From contig JAIWNF010000013.1 in the NCBI GenBank assembly GCA_025093555.1, positions 186,001 through 250,000 on the forward strand: a stretch of DNA of 64,000 nucleotides. The letters are read 5' to 3'. The notes under the pieces are model-generated. The model ran no database searches. It saw only the letters and a program-made list of their open reading frames with translations, and was not told the DNA's origin. The translations under genes and the position numbers were made by a program. Origin of the DNA: Circinella umbellata (lineage: Eukaryota; Mucoromycota; Mucoromycetes; Mucorales; Lichtheimiaceae). The number at the start of each line of letters is the position of its first letter. Position 1 is the stretch's first letter. Shown here piece by piece: positions 12,021 to 24,740 of this stretch.

Positions 12021-12969
12021 GATTGTTAGTGTATAACAGTATAAAATATAAATTGGAGAGAGAGAGTAAAAAAAAAGAGAGAAAGAAAAAGAAGCTTAAT
12101 GAAAATGTCCGCCCTGCTCTTAAGTTTTGTACCTTAAAGCAGTATTTGCATGATAACATCCTGCTGATTTCGTATAAAATAATAATATGTCGCTATGGGT
12201 ACAAATTTAGTATGTCGAATTTTATGTATGGTTTCCAATTAGTATGATTTTTTTCAATCAGTATAGTCATTGATATTATCAGACAAATCACTTACCGTTT
12301 GCTTGACAATTTAGTACAGCGATTATTTGTATGCTCACTATTGTTTTGTATCCTCTTTTTTCATATGCTCGCTATCTAATATGCTCTTTCTATATATGCT
12401 TTTTAAATAGATAAGTAAATTGAGGGAAATAAAAGATAATAGATATCTCTTTTTCATTTAGCATAATATATTTTTCCTTTGTTATCAAAAATATTTTCAT
12501 TTAATTTCAATATTGGGTCGAACTAGAAAACAAAAGATAAGAAAAATACTTTCTCAGCCTCAAGTTATCTTTATTCAAGTAAAGTTATATGATTTATTTA
12601 CTTTGTTAGTATAATGGAGAACGATCTAGTAATAGTTTTATGTTCATAAATAAATATACCTAAACGTGTTGTTGCAATAAAATGAATATAGGAAGGTTAC
12701 TTACTCTCAGAAGGTTCTCATTAACTTTGTTCTTTTTTGTCCCACCATACACGCAATTTCCATCACATCTAAGCCCGTCATATCAACAACACCACGATGT
12801 ATCAGGAGGTGGTAGTACCAAAAGCATAACCTATTATCACAAATATATTTTATCTGCTCTTTTCGCTTTTCGCTTTTCGCTTTTCGCTTTTCGTTTTTCG
12901 TTTTTCGTTTTTATACTTGTTTTTATAAACCTAATAGCTCAAAGCTTTTTTAGTAATGCATAAACCATA
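12021..12969. other. Divergent intergenic region
   Basis: Roughly 950 bp between the small orphan gene (leftward) and the first alpha-arrestin (rightward). It should hold both promoters. AT-rich, with the 7-bp repeat tract near the arrestin start; I see no other gene. Confidence 0.5.
12855..12913 (+). repeat. Tandem 7-bp repeat (GCTTTTC / GTTTTTC)
   Basis: About five copies of GCTTTTC followed by three of the variant GTTTTTC, some 60 bp upstream of the alpha-arrestin start codon, probably in its promoter or leader. Confidence 0.9.
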
Positions 12970-15687
12970 ATGAAACGTATTCTTGACAGTAGTGGTAAAC
13001 AATCCAAAATCTCGTTTGACATTCAGCTAGATCAACAAAAATATTATTTACGGGGTGATGTTATCGAAGGACATATTTTTTTGCAATCACCTAAACCAAT
13101 CAGGGTGAAAAATATCCGGTTACAATGGTCTGGACGGGTACGAGTTCAACTAGAACCAACTTTACGTGACGAACGAGAACTCTTTAAGGAAACGACTTAT
13201 ATGGAGCTCCCTGAAACAGAAAGTGCAACAGAAACTGCAAGACGTGAAGCAGTAAAAAAAGCTGCGATGACAGTAACAGGATTATTTTTAGTCCCTTCTT
13301 CCACCTCCAAATTAGCTCATTTTGTGGAAGCAGATAAGCTTTATTCTTATCCGTTCTCATTTATCATACCAGAAAATACAATTTTGCCAAGTTGTACTGA
13401 GGTAGGTTATACTTTATTTTATTTTATTTTTTTTGTACCAATGAAGATATATATATTTATATATATTTATTTATCCATATTAGTAACTTTTAAACACGTG
13501 AAATTATTAAAAAAAATATATGGATATTTAGAGCGAAATTAATGTTGGTGGAATAGTTGAATATATCATTGAAGCATACTTAGAAAGACCTGTTTCCGAT
13601 TTTTCATCATCCATTAAAGCACAAATCCGAGTACCTGTATTACAACGTATTGATACCAGTCGTCCTGAGCAAATAGTCCCACAATCAGTACAAGTTGAAT
13701 GTCGAGGTTCGCCTTGGTTAAGAGGAGAAGGAAGAGAGAATGACGGTATGGCCATGATCACAGCAACTGTACCAAAGAAGGCGTTTATTAGAAGTAAATA
13801 TATATTTTTTTTTATTTAAGCATTACTGTTGGTTACCATAGTAACATCTAATTTTTTTATATTCATTAATATTAGATCAACCAGTTCCAATAACGGTTGA
13901 TATTAATCATTTCGAACCATTTAAACGTAAACAAGCATTGACGATCGCACTTGTTTGTGTATGTCGTATCCTTTGTAAGGGAGCGTAAGTCTTTGATAAA
14001 AAAACCAGCATGGGTAAATTATTGGGGATTATAGATGTGTGTATATTTATAAAACTCAAAAAAAAATGATTATATATATATTAGATCTTACATTCTTCCA
14101 GACTCGATCATACACAGTGTCAAGGCAGACATTGATTTATCCAATGAAAATAATCTTTCCCAGACAGTTATACGATCTATATTGATACCACGAAATATAT
14201 CACCTACCATCGGCGTCAATGCACAACTATTGGAAATCAGCTATAAAATACGTGTACGTGCACAATTACAACCGGATGATCCAACAAGAAGTTATAATAT
14301 GTCAATGATTAATATTCCTACGAATTTTCAAAGTCTCGCACTTTTGACAGCTGAATTACCTATTGAAATCGGTACTCTACCTATGTCAGATAAATTTATA
14401 CCCCCCGTACCACTTGATCCACAATTTGTCAATTATCTCGATACAGCATCAGTAGCAAAAATAGCATCAACAGTGGATACTGATAGTTGTAGAAAAGATG
14501 ACGTAACGATAGTTCAACAAGACGAAGAGAAGAATAATTTGTCCCCAACAACCCCAGAAAAGGTGCACATGTTAAAAAAAATGCAAAGAATGTTACGTCT
14601 TACTTCCCCTTCCCAGATTGAAGCTGCTAAACAACTCATACCGGATAACAATGAACAAGATATGCCTATGACCAAAAATGAATTATTCTCACTTTTCGAA
14701 GAAGCTGCAAGTTTAAAAAGTAACAATAGTGATGAAAGTAGTATAAGGACAGGTACGACAAGTGCAGCTGGTCGACATTCATCCATATCAACATTTGTTT
14801 CTTCCTCAAGTGAACAATCTTCTATAAGTCAACAAAAAACAATGTTTCCTCCACCACCCACATCGCCTGCACCAACAGTACAGCAACAGCGACATCAATC
14901 GGCCAACACACCTGAAACAAAGAACTTACCAGCACTCTATCGACTTTCATTGGGTCCTGAGTTGAATACACCAATACTTACTTCTATATCAAATGACAAA
15001 CCACAGCAAATCGACCAAGAACCCTATAGTAATAATAACAGTAATGCTAATAATAATAATAATAATAATAATACGAAGCTGACAACAGAAGTAACAAAAT
15101 TAATAATTAATAAAGGACAACAAAATCATCATCGACGACGTATTAATAGTGATTCAATCATATTAGATTTAAAGCATAATAATAATAATAATAACGATAG
15201 CAGCTCACCAGCACCTTCATCAGCAATACAACAACCCCAACAACACAAAAGACATGAATTAATATCATCAAAATCATCCGGAGCAATTGAAGGTGGAGTT
15301 CATTATTTTTATATGTTTCCAGAATCTGACTCGTCATCATCATCTGAAGAAGAACAAAGGAGAACAAAAAACAAGTTAAAAAAAAAGAAACGGAAATCAA
15401 TCCGAAAAAAACAAGAATATTGCGCAACCACTCCGGCGGGTTTTGAAAAGCCAAATAGTGTTTCTGGGGTAAATGTAAACGAGGCACAAGTCGAAAGACT
15501 CCAAATAATACGGCAAAACAATAACAATGCACCATCATCATCCAATACTCCTTATCCAGTTACACATGTTGATAAACCTGATGAATTATCAAATAGTGAA
15601 GCAGAAGGCTTGTCATCATCTCATGAAGAAGATTTATTGGATGTTTTACAACGTCGTGATCGAAAAATTGCTAGTCGAATGAATTAA
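12970..15687 (+). CDS. Alpha-arrestin (arrestin-related trafficking adaptor-like)
   Basis: Four exons (12970-13401, 13532-13793, 13876-13984, 14085-15687) give 801 aa. The N-terminal arrestin fold (about residues 10-225) shows FDIQLDQQKYYLRGDVIEGH, IRVKNIRLQWSGRV and the block SYPFSFIIPENTILPSC, then EYIIEAYLERP. The arrestin C-domain (about 230-420) includes KAFIRNQPVPITVDINHFE and ISPTIGVNAQLLEISYKIRV. The last ~380 residues are disordered, with poly-Asn, a Ser/acidic run and a basic patch (KNKLKKKKRKSIRKK). Such adaptors recruit Nedd4/Rsp5-type ubiquitin ligases to plasma-membrane transporters and receptors. I found no PPxY or LPxY motif here, unlike the second arrestin of the window, so ligase recruitment may be indirect. 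Confidence 0.85.
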
Positions 15688-16355
15688 ATAAAAGGAAAAA
15701 AAAACATCATACAAATTTTGCCAACAAAATATGGAGGAGGGGGAGGAAAGAGGAGGAGAGCAGCGTTCCAAGAGAGGTAACTCACATGAGTAAAATAAAA
15801 AAAAAAGATAATATGAGGAGAGTGAATTGTAATCTAATCAAACCAATTTGATCGTGGAAAATTATTCGACAATAAAATCATTTGTGTAATCATTCCAATA
15901 CCAGCATGGTCCTGTGCTTTTGTGTGGGAGCTAAAAAAGAATCATGTTGTTATTATTATTATTATTATTGTTATTATTGATAGTTGCAGAAGAAAAACTT
16001 AGGGTAAATATATAACTTTACTTCTCTTTGTCCCGTGAGTTTTCTTAAAAGGATAATACTTTCAGTGAAACACACACACATAACAAATAACATATCATTC
16101 ATTTATTTCCTAATGAAAAGAGCTTTCATAATAATAATAATAATAATAATAATAATGGTGATGTTATGGTAACTTACTCCGCAACAACTTAACTAATTTA
16201 ATGTTGTGTGTGGGGAATCAAACAACCCTTTTTTTTTGTGTGTTTTTCATCATGCACACTCTGCAAAAAAAAAAACTTTCGCTTTCTTCTCTTTCCTTCT
16301 TCCTTTTCAAATTTTTCTTCACTTTTTTTTTCTTACAATTTCAACTACTTTGAAT
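15688..16355. other. Intergenic region, tandem genes
   Basis: AT-rich spacer between the alpha-arrestin and the zinc-cluster gene. It holds a TTA/ATT repeat near 15946-15977 and an AAT repeat at 16128-16156, then a pyrimidine-rich stretch just before the next start codon, common in fungal promoters. No further gene is seen. Confidence 0.5.
16128..16156 (+). repeat. (AAT)n microsatellite
   Basis: Nine to ten AAT units in the spacer upstream of the zinc-cluster transcription factor. Confidence 0.9.
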
Positions 16356-18617
16356 ATGTCACAATCACTTACCAACATTACAGATCATGGCATTAAACGA
16401 AAACGAAAAAAAGTTTCTTTAGGTTAGTCGCCTTTTCATATATATATTTTTTTAAACTCTTTTCCCCTTGATTTTTTCTCACCTGTTTATATTATGATAT
16501 GTTTTGCACAAATGAATTTTTTTTCTCACTATGTTTTTTTTTACTCCTCTATAGCATGTGTGTTTTGTAGACGATCTCACATGACATGTGACGAAGGTAA
16601 TAACAATAACAAGTTGTATCCATCATCCACAAAAAAAAAAAAAAAAAAAAACTTCATATTTATAAAATTCGTGGTGTAATAAAAAATTATAGGTCGCCCG
16701 TGCCAACGATGTATCAAACGCAGCATTGGCCACTTGTGTCACGATGAACCTCGACCTGATGCAAAAAAAGTGGCATTGAATGCTGGAGAGAACAAACGCC
16801 CAAAAGGTAACATATATCATTTTCAATGAAAAGGATCTTCTTTTACGGGCGTGGGAAATGAGAGGATTTATATATTCTCATTATAAGAACTTCTCTTTTC
16901 TTATGTCATTAGGTTCTTCTATTGCCACCACTACGACTGCGAACAATAATACTACTGCTGCTACTATAAATATGATGAACCATCATTTAAATAATAGTAA
17001 TGGTAAACTTGCTTTGACATTTACAAGTGATTCTATGGGTGATGAATTAACAGTCATAAAGTAAGTGTTTGATGTGTAATAATAATAGCATTTTCTAATG
17101 CTTGGAAAAGGGAGGGGGACAGGAGAAGGGAGACGTACCATTTTTTTTTCAAGAATAGTCGAGTTCCGTTTGCTTGTTTATTTATTTAACATTCAAACAA
17201 AAAAAAAAAAAACTTTGCAAATACGTAATATTTTTTCAACTATAGTGATTTTTTGGAGGATATATCATCAACACATAATAAAAAGCTAAATAATAGTAAT
17301 AGTAATCATACAACCAGTACCATGACAACAAAATCCAATTCATCAACATCATCACTACAGCAACAACGATCTCCATCAAAAAGTACACCAGTAACGTCTA
17401 GTAAAGATAAATTTTTTCTTACAGCAGCAGATCCACAAGATGGTAAATTAGAAGATCGATTAAATGAAGTGATTAATGCTAAATATGAAGCTGGATTTTT
17501 GAAACCATATAATTATGTCAGCGGTTATGCTCGTTTACAACGTTATATGGATCAACAGTAAGTTTTAATAATTAATAAAATATAATCTTTAACATATTAA
17601 AGGGAAATGATTATATTAATTTATAAAATCGGGGTTGTTCTTAAAAAATTACTCTTTCTTTGGTCTGTGTTGCGCAGCATGTCATCCAGTAGTCGACAAC
17701 GAATTTTAAATGTCATGGGGACTTTTCGACCTACATTTCGAGATGTGGCACAAGCTTTAACCGATGTCGATTTAATATTAGTTGAAGAAGCATTTGAACG
17801 ATTATTATTGGTAAAATACTATTTCTTACTTTTTTTTTTTTTCATATTCACCCTATAGATTATATAATTTTAAATTTTTATTTATCTATATATTATTTAG
17901 GATTATGACAGAGTATTTAGTGCAATGGCAGTACCTGCATGTTTATGGCGGAGAACGGGTGAAATATATAAGGGTAATAAAGAATTTGCGTCATTAATTG
18001 ACGTGCCTGTTGAGAAACTTCGAGATGTAAGTTATAAATTATTAGCGCTATTTATTATGATTCACGAACAATAGCAGAACTCTTATCATCACTACTCTCC
18101 TTAATAATAATAACAATAATAGGGTCAGCTTTGTATTTATGAGATAATGGAAGAAGATTCAACAGTAAATTATTGGGAGGTAAGAATAATCGATTATAGA
18201 GATGATCTCTCATTATATATCTACTGCCAAGTTTCTTTAAAGGGAATGTTGTCACTTTTATTTTTTTTGACTCACAAATGGATTCAATAGAAATATGGAA
18301 ATATCGCATTCGACCCAAAACAAAAAGCAGTATTAACCTCGTGTTTAATAAAGCATCAAACAAAAGGCGTTGTAATGCCTTCTTGTTTCTCCTTTACAAT
18401 TCGACGCGACAAATATAATATGTAAGTATATAGTAACATTTATCGATTATAATATCAATTATCTTCTTATTTTCGTTATATTAACATTGTACTATTTATT
18501 TGATTCAGACCGGTAATATATAAGAATTATTATGAAACAGAAGGGGGTGATCAATTTGTTTTATATATGTATAGTAAACTAATAAGAGAACTGATTAATG
18601 ATTATGAATATGTATAG
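16356..18617 (+). CDS. ERT1: Zn(II)2Cys6 transcription factor, ERT1/AcuK-type gluconeogenesis regulator
   Basis: Ten short exons (16356-16422, 16555-16596, 16693-16806, 16913-17060, 17246-17557, 17678-17810, 17901-18026, 18123-18179, 18291-18421, 18509-18617) give 412 aa. A basic stretch (KRKRKKVSL) precedes the zinc cluster with spacing C-x2-C-x6-C-x5-C-x2-C-x8-C (residues 24-51), split by two introns. A Ser/Thr/Asn-rich linker carries DFLEDISS. From about residue 190 come the conserved blocks AKYEAGFLKPYNYVSGYARL and MGTFRPTF, then a PAS-like domain (VPACLWRRTGEIYKGNKEF) that runs to the end. This architecture is that of AcuK/AcuM/Ert1/Rds2, activators of PEP carboxykinase and fructose-1,6-bisphosphatase on non-fermentable carbon. 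Which member it is cannot be told from sequence alone. Confidence 0.85.
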
Positions 18618-18992
18618 ACCATCATTGTTGGTAACTTTTTACCAATAGAGATTCAACCTTAAAAAAACAAGCAATGGTTTTTTTTTCTTGGTTATCTTAA
18701 TTTAATGTTGCTGATGATACCATTAATTTTTTTATTTTTGTTTGTTTGTTTATTTGATGATAATTATAATTCATGATTTTCTTACCCCACAAATATAACA
18801 CCCCTTTTGTACAGTTCTCCCCTTTTTCCTTTACCAAAAAAAAAAGAGAATCCACCCCTTTCACTTTCAATTCGATCGTAAATAACAATATAATCAACGA
18901 CATTCATTCATAAAAGAAAAAGCTACAGTAACTCAAAACTAAGCAACATCATTATTAACAAGTTTCTTATAATTACTATCATTATGAAATTA
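18618..18992. other. Convergent 3' region
   Basis: About 375 bp between two converging stop codons. T-rich and A-rich runs are consistent with two transcript ends; no gene seen. Confidence 0.5.
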
Positions 18993-21469
18993 CTATTTTT
19001 TTAATCCCGAGTTTAATCCTTCCAATAGTGCTGCAAGCCCCCAGGCACCTGCATCAGGTAATGCAGCTTGTTTTACGTCTTCAGTAGAAATATAGGAAGC
19101 TCGCCCCATGTGAGCTTCCAATGTTCGAGTAGACTCGGCCCCTTGACGCCCTGCCGTTGTAGCTTCATCGATATTATTTGTGTTACTAAGCACTTGAACA
19201 AATGGAATCAAACTATCCATTAAAGTACGATCACCTACCCGAGCAGATGTATAGGATTGCAATGCATCAAGTGCATGAGAAGATGCTATAATAATAGGAT
19301 TATTAATCGCCATGATAATATTTGTAAATATTATCTTGTATAACATATGTGATCACAAAATCCAAAAAAAGAGGAAATGCAGTGTTACCTTTAGCCCATT
19401 CTGCAACATTACTACTACCATACTTGGATAATCCTGCGCCCAATGCGCTAAGGAAGATGCAATAAATGGCAGATGACGTTCCTCCGACAGTACGTTCAAT
19501 GATATCAGCTAACGCAAGCATAGTACCATGTCCAGAATCCAATGGAAGTTTGGGCAAAGCCTCAATAATTGCTATTTATAAATATAGATATATCTCTCAA
19601 GTTAAACTCTTTTTAATTTCATTTTTCATCACCATGCCAGCAGCCAGCAGTGAGTTTCACTATTCATACCTGTTGCTGCAGATTTCAGGGTGATACCACA
19701 ATCTCCATCTCCAAGGATAGTATCAAACGATGTCACTTCAGGCTCAGCCTCGATAACATTTTTGGCTGCTCCCCGAATTGCATTTTCCAGAAGCCGAGAA
19801 TCCACTACAGATTTTTCGATGATTAATTTTAATTTTTAAAGTGTATTGTCATGTCAATGTTTTTATTAGTATCTTGTTGATCATTACCATTATCAGTACT
19901 TGTTTTTGTATCATTATTTGCTTCTTGTTTCTTATTGTAGTTGTCGTCAGTCATAGCAATATTCGTCGTAAAAGGTAAAGATATAGATGAAGTACGTGGC
20001 CATCCAGGTACCATAACATTATAATCAAGTAGATCCAACAATTGATTTTGTTCTTGAGAATCATCCTGTAATCGTAACAATGAAATAGAAACACCAGGCA
20101 TATTCAAACTACTTAAAAAGGTACCTGAAAGCACACGCTTAATTTCCAAATTTTGCTGGATAACAGCTTGTACAGTCTCCTTGACCATAAGATTTAATTC
20201 AAGAGGAGATATTCCGCCAAGATTATTAACCAACACAACAACAGGACTGTTTTGGCTTAATTTCAGATAAGCTCTTTCTTGATCTTCTTGATTAGTTAAC
20301 AGGGTAACCATTTTACGTACCAACTCGTTGGCTGATAAGAGTGGTAACTTGGAAGTTCCTGGCTCGTTATGGATCCCCAAACCAAGTTCAATTTGATCAT
20401 CGGGTAATTTTTGTACAGTGGTAGAACCAGGTACGTGACAATGATCAAGTGCCACTCCCAGTGTAGCAGAATGTTTATTCACATACTCTGCTGCTTGACG
20501 CACTTGTTTCAATGTGGATCTGGTAATAAGAATAAACGTTTTCATACATATTAAGTATTCAAAAATATTTATATATGAGTATAACAGTTTAATGATTTAA
20601 TTTTTTACCCCTTTTGTGCTGCCATGGCACCAGCAACTTTTGCAGCAACAATAGTTCCAGCTAAACCACGACGTCCCACGCGACTTTTATTTTTGATAGC
20701 TGCATCGTCACCAACATTTATCATATCCACTAAAATTCCACGCGCTTTGGCACGTTCCACTGCTAGTCCGAAATTCAAACAATCGCCGGTATAATTCAAT
20801 ACAATGACCAAAGTACCATGAGGTGACTGAACCCGTTCAATGGCAGTCAAGATTTGACTGGATGAGGGAGAAGCAAAGACATGACCACAAACAGCGGCTG
20901 TCAGCATTCCTTCGCCTACGAAACCTGCAAAACCAGGTTCATGACCTGAACCTCCACCTGCAATGAGAGTAACTTGATTCTGAGCTACACTTTCTACGTC
21001 TGCTCTACAAACAACTATTATGTATATATTTATATAGGTGTTATAACGTTTAATCTTTTACTGAGTGTATGATTTTACAGGTAACCATATATATGGGGGA
21101 CAAATATACACACATATATACATACATACATGCATACATACACACATCTCCGCCATCCATAAAGAAAAATCTTACCACGCTCAGAAGGAATCCATCTCAA
21201 ATGAGGATTCGCATAACATAAACCTTGGATACTTTCAGAAACAAGCTAAAACAGAAGAGAAAAATTTATTAATAATTTTCATATGAAACCATATAGAACC
21301 TTATTAACTGTTACCTACATTTTCTTGATCATTTACAAGATGTTTGGCTAAAAAAAAAAAAAAGTTGGTAATATATGATAAGACAGCTTATTTTTTTGGT
21401 AGAATATGTTCCAAAATTCTGAATATGCGTAATAAGTTTCTAATACACACCCAATATTCCAGTAGTCAT
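18993..21469 (-). CDS. DAK: Dihydroxyacetone kinase
   Basis: Phosphorylates dihydroxyacetone (and glyceraldehyde) with ATP, feeding glycerol/DHA carbon into glycolysis. Eight exons on the minus strand (21469-21451, 21347-21319, 21245-21176, 21002-20609, 20519-19888, 19804-19670, 19571-19389, 19285-18993) give 584 aa, the same length as yeast Dak1. The DhaK domain has AGGGSGHEPGFAGFVGEGML, VLNYTGDCLNF and GIHNEPG, where His221 is the residue that binds substrate covalently. The DhaL nucleotide domain has TILGDGDCG, GHGTMLALADI, GGTSSAIY and the late GRASYISTEDVKQAALPD. Two tiny first exons (19 and 29 bases) are needed for the N-terminus MTTGILAKHLVNDQEN. An 83-nt intron (19805-19887) sits exactly between the two domains and has a TACTAAT branch-point-like motif. 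Confidence 0.93.
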
Positions 21470-23371
21470 TGATGAGTATTATTGATTTAAAGCAAATAGA
21501 AAAAAAGAACAGAAAAAGAAAGAAGTTCTCATCTTTGAATTTTAATGCTTTTCAAAAATAAGCGTTGCTGGTTTTTAAATTTTTAGTATACTCTCTCTTT
21601 TTCCACCCCACATTATTATTTTCACAATTTCTTTCCTGCATGGTTTTATCTAATTTTAAGATGAATGATACACAATTCTATGGATTTGAAATTATTTATA
21701 TTAATTTGAGATAAAAACTACGTGGAAATAAGAACAGATACTACATTTTGGTTCAACGAGTAGAACTTTTTTTTATCCTTTAATGCTGATTATTATTTTT
21801 CACACCATTGTCCATTATCAACCCCAATCTTTTAAATTGTCGGAGAGTCGTGAAAAGAAATATTAGGCAAACATTATTATGCAGCAATTTGTTGTTACGC
21901 ATTAATAGTCGATAATATTTATAACAAGCATTCATAATCTGTTATTGGATATATCCATCTCTTATTAAAGAGGTTAGATACACTTCAAAATTTTTAAAAA
22001 ATAATTAGTTGCAGTAGCTGTCAGTTTACACCAGACAAAAAAAATATGTGATACTGGTTCATATTGTATGATGTAAGTAGTATATTGTTTATTAGATAAG
22101 ATAAACTTTACTCTTTCTTTTTCCGAAAATTCGCTGTACTTTATAACTTTCATTGAAAAATCTTTCCACAGTATTCGTACGATGTTGTCGTATGTATTAC
22201 ATCATATTTTTTTTACCAATTAAAGAAACCCGTTCTTTTAATAATAGATTGGAATGAAATACGTAATAATAATAATAATAAGTTGCATTGACACTATGTT
22301 TTGTAACTATTCCTGACAAGGCAAGTGAATCATCTGGGGATTAAAATTACTGGATGTCTACTTTGATAATAAAAAAGAAGCATCAAAGCCTGTATAAGAA
22401 AAAGAACTCTCTAGAATATAAAAGGTAGAAAAAAAAACCTCAAATTTCACATTCAAGGAAAAAACGGGGTGAGAAGACCCAGACACTGAATTGTATGAAC
22501 TTCCTCAGAGTCAGAAGAGAGAGTCATACATGTACGAGAGTAAATATATCTAGACCAACTTCTATATACTTTCACGAGCATCAGCCTAAAATCTAGATGT
22601 ACATTGATATTTTGTTTACATTAATAACAGTAAATACAAAAGAGAAAAGTATTTTATGTATTTCTATTGATGTTAATTTCAAAATTGTACCTATTGAACT
22701 ATATATATCATGAATATGAAGAATATACTAGTTTACTATCTACGTAAAAGTAGCTGCTATTTTTTGCTTTTTTTTATTTCGATAATATTACATAGAAATA
22801 ATAAAAATTTTACCAGTTATATAACATGTAAAGATCTAGAATACTAGGATTTATTTTGAAACGTGATAAGTCATACGTAGTTATTATTTCTTTTTTCAAC
22901 AGTATAACTATTATATTGTTAATCTATAACTAATTTAAAATAACCTTTTCCTACTATTATATGAAATTATGCAAAATCATAATATAATAAAAAAAAAGAC
23001 AATTCTTTAGATAGTCATTCTGGACATAAAGCAGCAAATCAAGTAAATATATTTGATCACAAAGGAAAGATTGTTTGTAAGGGCACTACGTACTGCTGTC
23101 AATAAGTAAAACTACATATATATGACCTGTGGAGAAATTCACTATATTTGATTTTGATGTAACTTGTACGTACTACAAAATGTATTATTTTTACTTTCTA
23201 TACTTAGTAAATAATATAATAGCTATAAACAGAGATAAATAATAACTTATATACTACTTTTACGACCTTATGTAACCATTCAATAAGTGTATGAGTTTTT
23301 GTCGAGAAAAATACCAAATTACTTTTTATTTCATAAGATACTTGCGTATTTTCAAAAGATCTTGATGTTTA

Positions 23372-23490
23372 CTAGCCGTCTCTCGATCAATTGCGCCCTA
23401 CTTAATACACTTCGCTCCGGGCCCTTTAGCGATCATCTTCGCAAAGTGTCCCCCCTCGAACCCGAAGGGGCTCATTGCGCTAGGTAGCAG
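23372..23490. repeat. GC-rich foldback island
   Basis: A ~120-bp island clearly richer in G+C than the surrounding AT-rich DNA. It holds several inverted pairs: CCCCTCG/CGAAGGGG, ACACTTCGC/GCAAAGTGT, and GCGC-containing outer halves. On the minus strand GGGTTCGAGG resembles a tRNA B box, so a tRNA-derived SINE fragment is possible, but no tRNA cloverleaf can be drawn. Confidence 0.4.
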
Positions 23491-23524
23491 CTGTGTTCAA
23501 AACTGTATGCTAATTTTTCAGCTA

Positions 23525-23874
23525 CAGGCAAACCCCCGGTTTTTGCACACCTGAGATTTCCTAATTTTTTGTTGCAGAACCAAAGACTTCCAACAAACGA
23601 AACCTGATATATATTGAAATATAGCATCTCATCAATTATTCTTTGCTGCCATTTTGGTTATTTCCATACTTGGATAAAGATCTATAAGAATAATATGCAA
23701 AATTATAAAATTATAGTATGGTTTGCTCCCGATTAGCGTAGCTCGCCCAAAAACCTTGATGCAGATTGCAAGCTGTAATACGATTCTATTAAGTATTTTT
23801 AACATTCCCAAAAACCAATGGTGCAGAACCGGGAGATTTGCACAAGCGGGAGGTGCAAAAGTGGGGGTTGTCTG
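23525..23874. mobile_element. MITE with TA target duplication (Tc1/mariner-like)
   Basis: A 350-bp non-coding element. The left end starts CAGGCAAACCCCCGG and the reverse complement of the right end starts CAGACAACCCCCAC; both continue into TTTTGCACxCC, giving imperfect terminal inverted repeats of about 27 bp. A second inverted pair (GCAGAACC) lies further in. TA flanks both ends (23523-23524 and 23875-23876), as expected for Tc1/mariner-type insertion. No transposase reading frame lies inside. Confidence 0.75.
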
Positions 23875-24069
23875 TAATATATCAAATATATACCCATAAA
23901 AAAAACTTACAAAATAAGTAATAAAAATTCGCTCGAATAAATGAATGTTTGACGGTATAATATTGACTATATATGCTGTTAAAATAATTCTGTTAAAAAA
24001 TAACTCACAAAAGAAGAGATGAGAAATGAAAATTATCAATCAGCTATAAATTCTGTGTGATTGTAATAT

Positions 24070-24740
24070 CATAGTAGATAAAGATATCCCCAATGTTGTA
24101 GTTGGGACAGAAGATGAGTTAAAGATAGCAAAGACATTAGGAGAACAAATAAGGCCCTTATACTTAAAGACCATGATATGTTTATAGCAGTGCAGAATTG
24201 GAATCTTCTAGTGGATAATAGGATTCAGAATTCATCGATAAAAGAAAGTGGGTCGTGATAGGAAACACAATTATAGACCAAAGTAAATACGTGTATTCTG
24301 TGATCAATCACTATGTTAAATCAAAGTCAATTTGGAATCGAACTGACTGGCCCTTTTTTTCTCCCTACCACACGTCTACCAGATTGTTTTTTTACAACCA
24401 ATTGATTACGTATTGTCATCACATGATAATAAAGTAAATTCTAACTTTAATAAATTTTTACAAGTTGCATTGTGCATAAGTACAACTCATGCTATACGAT
24501 TAAAAAGAAAGGTCCATCATATAGATGGGGGATTTAAGCAATATTATCAGTAATACGTATCAGTAGATCAAAGTAGACAGGAAGAAAGAGATGAGTGAGT
24601 AATAAAAAGTACAAATAAGGCAATAGAAAAGGGAGAATCATTGGGGAAGTTTACTTCTGCACCATTGGAAAAAGTGTACTTCTAGTGAGAACAGAATTGA
24701 AAGTTATTGTCACTCAAAACTCAAATATCAGGCCTTCTAG
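24070..24740 (+). pseudogene. Possible decayed coding sequence, family unknown
   Basis: Less AT-rich than its surroundings, with short overlapping protein-like stretches in different frames (for example IPNVVVGTEDELKIAKTLGE, then VYSVINHYVKSKSIWNRTDW, then LQVALCISTTHAIRLKRKV) broken by stops. This is what an old transposon gene looks like after decay, but I cannot name the family. Confidence 0.25.

Noticed and set aside
12682..12963. 93-codon reading frame upstream of the first alpha-arrestin
   Set aside because: Its second half is just the heptamer repeat read as RFSLFAFRFS, and it ends shortly before the arrestin start; no sign of selection as protein.
23287..23487. 66-codon reading frame across the GC-rich island
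   Set aside because: Open only because of the island's composition; the island's inverted pairs explain it better than a protein.
23372..23490. tRNA gene on the minus strand
   Set aside because: A B-box-like GGTTCGAGG is present, but no matching acceptor, D and anticodon arms can be drawn.
23632..24039. 135-codon minus-strand reading frame
   Set aside because: Starts in random AT-rich DNA and runs into the MITE; its middle is the MITE inverted end, so not a gene.
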